The position numbers were made by a program, and so were the translations under genes. From Rallus limicola (taxonomy: Eukaryota; Chordata; Aves; Gruiformes; Rallidae), in contig JAKCOZ010000225.1 of the NCBI GenBank assembly GCA_022605955.1, forward strand, positions 332,429 through 396,428: a stretch of 64,000 nucleotides of DNA, read 5' to 3'. This document shows, piece by piece, positions 1 through 11,049 of this stretch; position 1 is the stretch's first letter; the number at the start of each line of letters is the position of its first letter. The notes beneath the pieces are model-generated. The model saw nothing but the letters and a program-made list of their open reading frames with translations. It had not been told where the DNA came from and did no database searches.

Positions 1-198
1 TTCAGACAAGCTATGCCTTTCAGGCCTAGCTTCTTTACTTTGGGAGTTATTGCTGGACGTTTAGCATGTTTTGAACTGCAGTCTGCTAGGGCCGAGAAAA
101 GCACCGTAGGAGGTTCCAGGCATGTTCCCTCTTTCCAGGCAAAGGAAAAGGCTGAGAGCCAAAGTGACAGGGTCTGCTCGTGTGTCCTGTTAGGAGGT
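1..198 (+). repeat. Representative satellite monomer (one full unit)
   Basis: This copy matches the major type. Landmarks are AGGCCT at 22-27, CTGCAG at 77-82, a pyrimidine-rich stretch ending in CCAG at about 124-138, and a purine-rich stretch AAAGGAAAAGG at 141-151. CpGs lie at 58-59, 93-94, 105-106 and 179-180. A fifth appears at the equivalent of 7-8 in copies reading GACGAGC instead of GACAAGC. Two parts resemble each other: GTCTGCT at 81 followed by TAGGAGGTT at 107, and GTCTGCT at 172 followed by TAGGAGGTT at 191. The unit therefore looks like an old partial duplication. The length is close to one nucleosome plus linker, which is common for satellites; that relevance is inference. Confidence 0.95.
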
Positions 199-605
199 TT
201 CAGACAAGCTATGCCTTTCAGGCCTAGCTTCTTTACTTTGGGAGTTATTGCTGGACGTTTAGCATGTTGTGACCTGCAGTCTGCTAGGGCCGAGAAAAGC
301 ACCGTAGGAGGTTCCAGGCATGTTCCCTCTTTCCAGGCAAAGGAAAAGGCTGAGAGCCAAAGTGACAGGGTCTGCTCGTGTGTCCTGTTAGGAGGTTTCA
401 GACAAGCTATGCCTTTCAGGCCTAGCTTCTTTACTTTGGGAGTTATTGCTGGACGTTTAGCATGTTTTGAACTGCAGTCTGCTAGGGCCGAGAAAAGCAC
501 CGTAGGAGGTTCCAGGCATGTTCCCTCTTTCCAGGCAAAGGAAAAGGCTGAGAGCCAAAGTGACAGGGTCTGCTCGTGTGTCCTGTTAGGAGGTTTCAGA
601 CGAGC

Positions 606-1002
606 TATGCCTTTCAGGCCTAGCTTCTTTACTTTGGGAGTTATTGCTGGATGTTTAGCATGTTTTGAACTGATGTCTCCTAGGGCAGAGAAATGCACCT
701 TAGGAGGTTTCAGGCATGTTCCCTCTTTCCAGGCAAAGGAAAAGGCTGAGAGCCAAAGTGACAGGGTCTGCTCGTGTGTCCTGTTAGGAGGTTTCAGACA
801 AGCTATGCCTTTCAGGCCTAGCTTCTTTACGTTTGGAGTTATTGCTGGACGTTTAGCACGTTGTGACCTGCAGTCTGCTAGGGCCGAGAAAAGCACCGTA
901 GTGGGTTCCAGGCATGTTCCCTCTTACCAGGCAAAGGAAAAGGCTGAGAGCCAAAGTGACAGGGTCTGCTCGTGTGTCCTGTTAGGAGGTTTCAGACAAG
1001 CT
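606..1002 (+). repeat. Two adjacent divergent monomers
   Basis: The first of the pair carries about eight substitutions clustered in roughly 60 bases (about 651-710). They destroy the PstI site (CTGATG instead of CTGCAG) and remove three CpGs (GGATGT, GCAGAG, ACCTTA). The next monomer has its own private changes, including TACGTTTGGAG near 829, GCACGTTGTGACC near 858, GTAGTGGG near 899 and CTTACCAG near 923. The last creates an in-frame stop on the minus strand, so the long minus-strand open frame ends there. Neighbouring copies differ by only one to three bases. These may be older copies that escaped homogenisation, or conversion tracts from a diverged relative. Confidence 0.85.
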
Positions 1003-2190
1003 ATGCCTTTCAGGCCTAGCTTCTTTACTTTGGGAGTTATTGCTGGACGTTTAGCATTTTTTGAACTGCAGTCTGCTAGGGCCGAGAAAAGCACGGTAGG
1101 AGGTTCCAGGCATGTTCCCTCTTTCCAGGCAAAGGAAAAGGCTGAGAGCCAAAGTGACAGGGTCTGCTCGTGTGTCCTGTTAGGAGGTTTCAGACAAGCT
1201 ATGCCTTTCAGGCCTAGCTTCTTTACTTTGGGAGTTATTGCTGGACGTTTAGCATGTTGTGACCTGCAGTCTGCTAGGGCCGAGAAAAGCACCGTAGGAG
1301 GTTCCAGGCATGTTCCCTCTTTCCAGGCAAAGGAAAAGGCTGAGAGCCAAAGTGACAGGGTCTGCTCGTGTGTCCTGTTAGGGGGTTTCAGACAAGCTAT
1401 GCCTTTCAGGCCTAGCTTCTTTACTTTGGGAGTTATTGCTGGACGTTTAGCATGTTTTGAACTGCAGTCTGCTAGGGCCGAGAAAAGCACCGTAGGAGGT
1501 TCCAGGCATGTTCCCTCTTTCCAGGCAAAGGAAAAGGCTGAGAGCCAAAGTGACAGGGTCTGCTCGTGTATCCTGTTAGGAGGTTTCAGACGAGCTATGC
1601 CTTTCAGGCCTAGCTTCTTTACTTTGGGAGTTATTGCTGGACGTTTAGCATGTTTTGAACTGCAGTCTGCTAGGGCCGAGAAAAGCACCGTAGGAGGTTC
1701 CAGGCATGTTCCCTCTTTACAGACAAAGGAAAAGGCTGAGAGCCAAAGTGACAGGGTCTGCTCGTGTGTCCTGTTAGGAGGTTTCAGACAAGCTATGCCT
1801 TTCAGGCCTAGCTTCTTTACTTTGGGAGTTATTGCTGGACGTTTAGCATGTTGTGACCTGCAGTCTGCTAGGGCCGAGAAAAGCACCGTAGGAGGTTCCA
1901 GGCATGTTCCCTCTTTCCAGGCAAAGGAAAAGGCTGAGAGCCAAAGTGACAGGGTCTGCTCGTGTGTCCTGTTAGGAGGTTTCAGACAAGCTATGCCTTT
2001 CAGGCCAAGCTTCTTTACTTTGGGAGTTATTGCTGGACGTTTAGCATGTTTTGAACTGCAGTCTGCTAGGGCCGAGAAAAGCACCGTAGGAGGTTCCAGG
2101 CATGTTCCCTCTTTCCAGGCAAAGGAAAAGGCTGAGAGCCAAAGTGACAGGGTCTGCTCGTGTGTCCTGTTAGGAGGTTTTAGACAAGCT

Positions 2191-3378
2191 ATGCCTTTCA
2201 GGCCTAGCTTCTTTACTTTGGGAGTTATTGCTGGACGTTTAGCATGTTTTGAACTGCAGTCTGCTAGGGCCGAGAAAAGCACCGTAGGAGGTTCCAGGCA
2301 TGTTCCCTCTTTCCAGGCAAAGGAAAAGGCTGAGAGCCAAAGTGACAGGGTCTGCTCGTGTGTCCTGTTAGGAGGTTTCAGACGAGCTATGCCTTTCAGG
2401 CCTAGCTTCTTTACTTTGGGAGTTATTGCTGGACGTTTAGCATGTTTTGAACTGCAGTCTGCTAGGGCCGAGAAAAGCACCGTAGGAGGTTCCAGGCATG
2501 TTCCCTCTTTCCAGGCAAAGGAAAAGGCTGAGAGCCAAAGTGACAGGGTCTGCTCGTGTGTCCTGTTAGGAGGTTTCAGACAAGCTATGCCTTTCAGGCC
2601 TAGCTTCTTTACTTTGGGAGTTATTGCTGGACGTTTAGCATGTTTTGAACTGCAGTCTGCTAGGGCCGAAAAAAGCATCGTAGGAGGTTCCAGGCATGTT
2701 CCCTCTTTCCAGGCAAAGGAAAAGGCTGAGAGCCAAAGTGACAGGGTCTGCTCGTGTGTCCTGTTAGGAGGTTTCAGACAAGCTATGCCTTTCAGGCCTA
2801 GCTTCTTTACTTTGGGAGTTATTGCTGGACGTTTAGCATGTTGTGACCTGCAGTCTGCTAGGGCCGAGAAAAGCACTGTAGGAGGTTCCAGGCATGTTCC
2901 CTCTTTCCAGGCAAAGGAAAAGGCTGAGAGCCAAAGTGACAGGGTCTGCTCGTGTGTCCAGTTAGGAGGTTTCAGACAAGCTATGCCTTTCAGGCCTAGC
3001 TTCTTTACTTTGGGAGTTATTGCTGGACGTTTAGCATGTTTTGAACTGCAGTCTGCTAGGGCCGAGAAAAGCACCGTAGGAGGTTCCAGGCATGTTCCCT
3101 CTTTCCAGGCAAAGGAAAAGGCTGAGAGCCAAAGTGACAGGGTCTGCTCGTGTGTCCTGTTAGGAGGTTTCAGACAAGCTATGCCTTTCAGGCCTAGCTT
3201 CTTTACTTTGGGAGTTATTGCTGGACGTTTAGCATGTTGTGACCTGCAGTCTGCTAGGGCCGAGAAAAGCACCGTAGGAGGTTCCAGGCATGTTCCCTCT
3301 TTCCAGGCAAAGGAAAAGGCTGAGAGCCAAAGTGACAGGGTCTGCTCGTGTGTCCTGTTAGGAGGTTTCAGACAAGCT
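2191..3378 (+). repeat. Six-monomer block, copy 1 of a 27-monomer-spaced duplication
   Basis: Two private markers occur here: GCCGAAAAAAGCATCG starting at 2,665, and TGTCCAG with the changed base at 2,960. Both recur exactly 5,346 bp later (8,011 and 8,306), which is 27 x 198. The order of the two monomer types and of the GACAAGC/GACGAGC variant also agrees across about six monomers. Outside these limits the markers diverge. This is a segmental duplication inside the array. Confidence 0.8.
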
Positions 3379-6300
3379 ATGCCTTTCAGGCCTAGCTTCT
3401 TTACTTTGGGAGTTATTGCTGGACGTTTAGCATGTTTTGAACTGCAGTCTGCTAGGGCCGAGAAAAGCACCGTAGGAGGTTCCAGGCATGTTCCCTCTTT
3501 CCAGGCAAAGGAAAAGGCTGAGAGCCAAAGTGACAGGGTCTGCTCGTGTGTCCTGTTAGGAGGTTTCAGACAAGCTATGCCTTTCAGGCCTAGCTTCTTT
3601 ACTTTGGGAGTTATTGCTGGACGTTTAGCATGTTGTGACCTGCAGTCTGCTAGGGCCGAGAAAAGCACCGTAGGAGGTTCCAGGCATGTTCCCTCTTTCC
3701 AGGCAAAGGAAAAGGCTGAGAGCCAAAGTGACAGGGTCTGCTCGTGTGTCCTGTTAGGAGGTTTCAGAGAAGCTATGCCTTTCAGGCCAAGCTTCTTTAC
3801 TTTGGGAGTTATTGCTGGACGTTTAGCATGTTTTGAACTGCAGTCTGCTAGGGCCGAGAAAAGCACCGTAGGATGTTCCAGGCATGTTCCCTCTTTCCAG
3901 GCAAAGGAAAAGGCTGAGAGCCAAAGTGACAGGGTCTGCTCGTGTGTCCTGTTAGGAGGTTTCAGACAAGCTATGCCTTTCAGGCCTAGCTTCTTTACTT
4001 TGGGAGTTATTGCTGGACGTTTAGCATGTTTTGAACTGCAGTCTGCTAGGGCCGAGAAAAGCACCGTAGGAGGTTCCAGGCATGTTCCCTCTTTCCAGGC
4101 AAAGGAAAAGGCTGAGAGCCAAAGTGACAGGGTCTGCTCGTGTGTCCTGTTAGGAGGTTTCAGACAAGCTATGCCTTTCAGGCCTAGCTTCTTTACTTTG
4201 GGAGTTATTGCTGGACGTTTAGCATGTTTTGAACTGCAGTCTGCTAGGGCCGAGAAAAGCACCGTAGGAGGTTCCAGGCATGTTTCCTCTTTCCAGGCAA
4301 AGGAAAAGGCTGAGAGCCAAAGTGACAGGGTCTGCTCGTGTGTCCTGTTAGGAGGTTTCAGACGAGCTATGCCTTTCAGGCCTAGCTTCTTTACTTTGGG
4401 AGTTATTGCTGGACGTTTAGCATGTTTTGAACTGCAGTCTGCTAGGGCCGAGAAAAGCACCGTAGGAGGTTCCAGGCATGTTCCCTCTTTCCAGGCAAAG
4501 GAAAAGGCTGAGAGCCAAAGTGACAGAGTCTGCTCGTGTGTCCTGTTAGGAGGTTTCAGACAAGCTATGCCTTTCAAACCTCGCTTCTTTACTTTGGGAG
4601 TTATTGCTGGACGTTTAGCATGTTTTGAACTGCAGTCTGCTAGGGCCGAGAAAAGCACCGTAGGAGGTTCCAGGCATGTTCCCTCTTTCCAGGCAAAGGA
4701 AAAGGCTGAGAGCCAAAGTGACAGGGTCTGCTCGTGTGTCCTGTTAGGAGGTTTCAGACAAGCTATGCCTTTCAGGCCTAGCTTCTTTACTTTGGGAGTT
4801 ATTGCTGGACGTTTAGCATGTTGTGACCTGCAGGCTGCTAGGGCCGAGAAAAGCACCGTAGGAGGTTCCAGGCATGTTCCCTCTTTCCAGGCAAAGGAAA
4901 AGGCTGAGAGCCAAAGTGACAGGGTCTGCTCGTGTGTCCAGTTAGGAGGTTTCAGACAAGCTATGCCTTTCAGGCCTAGCTTCTTTACTTTGGGAGTTAT
5001 TGCTGGACGTTTAGCATGTTTTGAACTGCAGTCTGCTAGGGCCGAGAAAAGCACCGTAGGAGGTTCCAGGCATGTTCCCTCTTTCCAGGCAAAGGAAAAG
5101 GCTGAGAGCCAAAGTGACAGGGTCTGCTCGTGTGTCCTGTTAGGAGGTTTCAGACAAGCTATGCCTTTCAGGCCTAGCTTCTTTACTTTGGGAGTTATTG
5201 CTGGACGTTTAGCATGTTGTGACCTGCAGTCTGCTAGGGCCGAGAAAAGCACCGTAGGAGGTTCCAGGCATGTTCCCTCTTTCCAGGCAAAGGAAAAGGC
5301 TGAGAGCCAAAGTGACAGGGTCTGCTCGTGTGTCCTGTTAGGAGGTTTCAGACAAGCTATGCCTTTCAGGCCAAGCTTCTTTACTTTGGGAGTTATTGCT
5401 GGACGTTTAGCATGTTTTGAACTGCAGTCTGCTAGGGCCGAGAAAAGCACCGTAGGAGGTTCCAGGCATGTTCCCTCTTTCCAGGCAAAGGAAAAGGCTG
5501 AGAGCCAAAGTGACAGGGTCTGCTCGTGTGTCCTGTTAGGAGGTTTCAGACAAGCTATGCCTTTCAGGCCTAGCTTCTTTACTTTGGGAGTTATTGCTGG
5601 ACGTTTAGCATGTTTTGAACTGCAGTCTGCTAGGGCCGAGAAAAGCACCGTAGGAGGTTCCAGGCATGTTCCCTCTTTCCAGGCAAAGGAAAAGGCTGAG
5701 AGCCAAAGTGACAGGGTCTGCTCGTGTGTCCTGTTAGGAGGTTTCAGACAAGCTATGCCTTTCAGGCCTAGCTTCTTTACTTTGGGAGTTATTGCTGGAC
5801 GTTTAGCATGTTTTGAACTGCAGTCTGCTAGGGCCGAGAAAAGCACCGTAGGAGGTTCCAGGCATGTTCCCTCTTTCCAGGCAAAGGAAAAGGCTGAGAG
5901 CCAAAGTGACAGGGTCTGCTCGTGTGTCCTGTTAGGAGGTTTCAGACGAGCTATGCCTTTCAGGCCTAGCTTCTTTACTTTGGGAGTTATTGCTGGACGT
6001 TTAGCATGTTTTGAACTGCAGTCTGCTAGGGCCGAGAAAAGCACCGTAGGAGGTTCCAGGCATGTTCCCTCTTTCCAGGCAAAGGAAAAGGCTGAGAGCC
6101 AAAGTGACAGGGTCTGCTCGTGTGTCCTGTTAGGAGGTTTCAGACAAGCTATGCCTTTCAGGCCTAGCTTCTTTACTTTGGGAGTTATTGCTGGACGTTT
6201 AGCATGTTTTGAACTGCAGTCTGCTAGGGCCGAGAAAAGCACCGTAGGAGGTTCCAGGCATGTTCCCTCTTTCCAGGCAAAGGAAAAGGCTGAGAGCCAA

Positions 6301-7536
6301 AGTGACAGGGTCTGCTCGTGTGTCCTGTTAGGAGGTTTCAGACAAGCTATGCCTTTCAGGCCTAGCTTCTTTACTTTGGGAGTTATTGCTGGACGTTTAG
6401 CATGTTTTGAACTGCAGTCTGCTAGGGCCGAGAAAAGCACCGTAGGAGGTTCCAGGCATGTTCCCTCTTTCCAGGCAAAGGAAAAGGCTGAGAGCCAAAG
6501 TGACAGGGTCTGCTCGTGTGTCCTGTTAGGAGGTTTCAGACGAGCTATGCCTTTCAGGCCTAGCTTCTTTACTTTGGGAGTTATTGCTGGACGTTTAGCA
6601 TGTTTTGAACTGCAGTCTGCTAGGGCCGAGAAAAGCACCGTAGGAGGTTCCAGGCATGTTCCCTCTTTCCAGGCAAAGGAAAAGGCTGAGAGCCAAAGTG
6701 ACAGGGTCTGCTCGTGTGTCCTGTTAGGAGGTTTCAGACGAGCTATGCCTTTCAGGCCTAGCTTCTTTACTTTGGGAGTTATTGCTGGACGTTTAGCATG
6801 TTGTGACCTGCAGTCTGCTAGGGCCGAGAAAAGCACCGTAGGAGGTTCCAGGCATGTTCCCTCTTTCCAGGCAAAGGAAAAGGCTGAGAGCCAAAGTGAC
6901 AGGGTCTGCTCGTGTGTCCTGTTAGGAGGTTTCAGACAAGCTATGCCTTTCAGGCCTTGCTTCTTTACTTTGGGAGTTATTGCTGGACGTTTAGCATGTT
7001 TTGAACTGCAGTCTGCTAGGGCCGAGAAAAGCACCGTAGGAGGTTCCAGGCATGTTCCCTCTTTCCAGGCAAAGGAAAAGGCTGAGAGCCAAAGTGACAG
7101 GGTCTGCTCGTGTGTCCTGTTAGGAGGTTTCAGACAAGCTATGCCTTTCAGGCCTAGCTTCTTTACTTTGGGAGTTATTGCTGGACGTTTAGCATGTTGT
7201 GACCTGCAGTCTGCTAGGGCCGAGAAAAGCACCGTAGGAGGTTCCAGGCATGTTCCCTCTTTCCAGGCAAAGGAAAAGGCTGAGAGCCAAAGTGACAGGG
7301 TCTGCTCGTGTGTCCTGTTAGGAGGTTTCAGACAAGCTATGCCTTTCAGGCCTTGCTTCTTTACTTTGGGAGTTATTGCTGGACGTTTAGCATGTTTTGA
7401 ACTGCAGTCTGCTAGGGCCGAGAAAAGCACCGTAGGAGGTTCCAGGCATGTTCCCTCTTTCCAGGCAAAGGAAAAGGCTGAGAGCCAAAGTGACAGGGTC
7501 TGCTCGTGTGTCCTGTTAGGAGGTTTCAGACAAGCT

Positions 7537-8724
7537 ATGCCTTTCAGGCCTAGCTTCTTTACTTTGGGAGTTATTGCTGGACGTTTAGCATGTTTTGAAC
7601 TGCAGTCTGCTAGGGCCGAGAAAAGCACCGTAGGAGGTTCCAGGCATGTTCCCTCTTTCCAGGCAAAGGAAAAGGCTGAGAGCCAAAGTGACAGGGTCTG
7701 CTCGTGTGTCCTGTTAGGAGGTTTCAGACGAGCTATGCCTTTCAGGCCTAGCTTCTTTACTTTGGGAGTTATTGCTGGACGTTTAGCATGTTTTGAACTG
7801 CAGTCTGCTAGGGCCGAGAAAAGCACCGTAGGAGGTTCCAGGCATGTTCCCTCTTTCCAGGCAAAGGAAAAGGCTGAGAGCCAAAGTGACAGGGTCTGCT
7901 CGTGTGTCCTGTTAGGAGGTTTCAGACAAGCTATGCCTTTCAGGCCTAGCTTCTTTACTTTGGGAGTTATTGCTGGACGTTTAGCATGTTTTGAACTGCA
8001 GTCTGCTAGGGCCGAAAAAAGCATCGTAGGAGGTTCCAGGCATGTTCCCTCTTTCCAGGCAAAGGAAAAGGCTGAGAGCCAAAGTGACAGGGTCTGCTCG
8101 TGTGTCCTGTTAGGAGGTTTCAGACAAGCTATGCCTTTCAGGCCTAGCTTCTTTACTTTGGGAGTTATTGCTGGACGTTTAGCATGTTGTGACCTGCAGT
8201 CTGCTAGGGCCGAGAAAAGCACTGTAGGAGGTTCCAGGCATGTTCCCTCTTTCCAGGCAAAGGAAAAGGCTGAGAGCCAAAGTGACAGGGTCTGCTCGTG
8301 TGTCCAGTTAGGAGGTTTCAGACAAGCTATGCCTTTCAGGCCTAGCTTCTTTACTTTGGGAGTTATTGCTGGACGTTTAGCATGTTTTGAACTGCAGTCT
8401 GCTAGGGCCGAGAAAAGCACCGTAGGAGGTTCCAGGCATGTTCCCTCTTTCCAGGCAAAGGAAAAGGCTGAGAGCCAAAGTGACAGGGTCTGCTCGTGTG
8501 TCCTGTTAGGAGGTTTCAGACAAGCTATGCCTTTCAGGCCTAGCTTCTTTACTTTGGGAGTTATTGCTGGACGTTTAGCATGTTGTGACCTGCAGTCTGC
8601 TAGGGCCGAGAAAAGCACTGTAGGAGGTTCCAGGCATGTTCCCTCTTTCCAGGCAAAGGAAAAGGCTGAGAGCCAAAGTGACAGGGTCTGCTCGTGTGTC
8701 CTGTTAGGAGGTTTCAGACAAGCT
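7537..8724 (+). repeat. Six-monomer block, copy 2 of a 27-monomer-spaced duplication
   Basis: This block carries the same paired markers as 2,191-3,378, displaced by exactly 5,346 bp. A visible difference is an ACTGTA instead of ACCGTA in its last monomer (about 8,618), a CpG to TpG change after or during duplication. The monomer to its left carries CCTTGC or CCTAGC variants not shared with the other copy, which bounds the duplicated tract. Confidence 0.78.
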
Positions 8725-11049
8725 ATGCCTTTCAGGCCTAGCTTCTTTACTTTGGGAGTTATTGCTGGACGTTTAGCATGTTTTGAACTGCAGTCTGCTA
8801 GGGCCGAGAAAAGCACCGTAGGAGGTTCCAGGCATGTTCCCTCTTTCCAGGCAAAGGAAAAGGCTGAGAGCCAAAGTGACAGGGTGTGCTCGTGTGTCCT
8901 GTCAGGAGGTTTCAGACAAGCTATGCCTTTCAGGCCTAGCTTCTTTACTTTGGGAGTTATTGCTGGACGTTTAGCATGTTTTGAACTGCAGTCTGCTAGG
9001 GCCGAGAAAAGCACCGTAGGAGGTTCCAGGCATGTTCCCTCTTTCCAGGCAAAGGAAAAGGCTGAGAGCCAAAGTGACAGGGTCTGCTCGTGTGTCCTGT
9101 TAGGAGGTTTCAGACAAGCTATGCCTTTCAGGCCTAGCTTCTTTACTTTGGGAGTTATTGCTGGACGTTTAGCATGTTTTGAACTGCAGTCTGCTAGGGC
9201 CGAGAAAAGCACCGTAGGAGGTTCCAGGCATGTTCCCTCTTTCCAGGCAAAGGAAAAGGCTGAGAGCCAAAGTGACAGGGTCTGCTCGTGTGTCCTGTCA
9301 GGAGGTTTCAGACAAGCTATGCCTTTCAGGCCTAGCTTCTTTACTTTGGGAGTTATTGCTGGACGTTTAGCATGTTTTGAACTGCAGTCTGCTAGGGCCG
9401 AGAAAAGCACCGTAGGAGGTTCCAGGCATGTTCCCTCTTTCCAGGCAAAGGAAAAGGCTGAGAGCCAAAGTGACAGGGTCTGCTCGTGTGTCCTGTTAGG
9501 AGGTTTCAGACAAGCTATGCCTTTCAGGCCTAGCTTCTTTACTTTGGGAGTTATTGCTGGACGTTTAGCATGTTGTGACCTGCAGTCTGCTAGGGCCGAG
9601 AAAAGCACCGTAGGAGGTTCCAGGCATGTTCCCTCTTTCCAGGCAAAGGAAAAGGCTGAGAGCCAAAGTGACAGGGTCTGCTCGTGTGTCCTGTTAGGAG
9701 GTTTCAGACAAGCTATGCCTTTCAGGCCTTGCTTCTTTACTTTGGGAGTTATTGCTGGACGTTTAGCATGTTTTGAACTGCAGTCTGCTAGGGCCGAGAA
9801 AAGCACCGTAGGAGGTTCCAGGCATGTTCCCTCTTTCCAGGCAAAGGAAAAGGCTGAGAGCCAAAGTGACAGGGTCTGCTCGTGTGTCCTGTTAGGAGGT
9901 TTCAGACAAGCTATGCCTTTCAGGCCTAGCTTCTTTACTTTGGGAGTTATTGCTGGACGTTTAGCATGTTGTGACCTGCAGTCTGCTAGGGCCGAGAAAA
10001 GCACCGTAGGAGGTTCCAGGCATGTTCCCTCTTTCCAGGCAAAGGAAAAGGCTGAGAGCCAAAGTGACAGGGTCTGCTCGTGTGTCCTGTTAGGAGGTTT
10101 CAGACAAGCTATGCCTTTCAGGCCTAGCTTCTTTACTTTGGGAGTTATTGCTGGACGTTTAGCATGTTTTGAACTGCAGTCTGCTAGGGCCGAGAAAAGC
10201 ACCGTAGGAGGTTCCAGGCATGTTCCCTCTTTCCAGGCAAAGGAAAAGGCTGAGAGCCAAAGTGACAGGGTCTGCTCGTGTGTCCTGTTAGGAGGTTTCA
10301 GACGAGCTATGCCTTTCAGGCCTAGCTTCTTTACTTTGGGAGTTATTGCTGGACGTTTAGCATGTTTTGAACTGCAGTCTGCTAGGGCCGAGAAAAGCAC
10401 CGTAGGAGGTTCCAGGCATGTTCCCTCTTTCCAGGCAAAGGAAAAGGCTGAGAGCCAAAGTGACAGGGTCTGCTCGTGTGTCCTGTTAGGAGGTTTCAGA
10501 CAAGCTATGCCTTTCAGGCCTAGCTTCTTTACTTTGGGAGTTATTGCTGGACGTTTAGCATGTTGTGACCTGCAGTCTGCTAGGGCCGAGAAAAGCACCG
10601 TAGGAGGTTCCAGGCATGTTCCCTCTTTCCAGGCAAAGGAAAAGGCTGAGAGCCAAAGTGACAGGGTCTGCTCGTGTGTCCTGTTAGGAGGTTTCAGACA
10701 AGCTATGCCTTTCAGGCCTAGCTTCTTTACTTTGGGAGTTATTGCTGGACGTTTAGCATGTTTTGAACTGCAGTCTGCTAGGGCCGAGAAAAGCACCGTA
10801 GGAGGTTCCAGGCATGTTCCCTCTTTCCAGGCAAAGGAAAAGGCTGAGAGCCAAAGTGACAGGGTCTGCTCGTGTGTCCTGTCAGGAGGTTTCAGACAAG
10901 CTATGCCTTTCAGGCCTAGCTTCTTTACTTTGGGAGTTATTGCTGGACGTTTAGCATGTTTTGAACTGCAGTCTGCTAGGGCCGAGAAAAGCACCGTAGG
11001 ATGTTCCAGGCATGTTCCCTCTTTCCAGGCAAAGGAAAAGGCTGAGAGC

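Noticed and set aside
1..198. Polyadenylation signal, TATA-type promoter or terminator in the unit
   Set aside because: No AATAAA or TATAAA and no strong inverted repeat followed by a T run occurs in the consensus on either strand; only short palindromic restriction sites are present.
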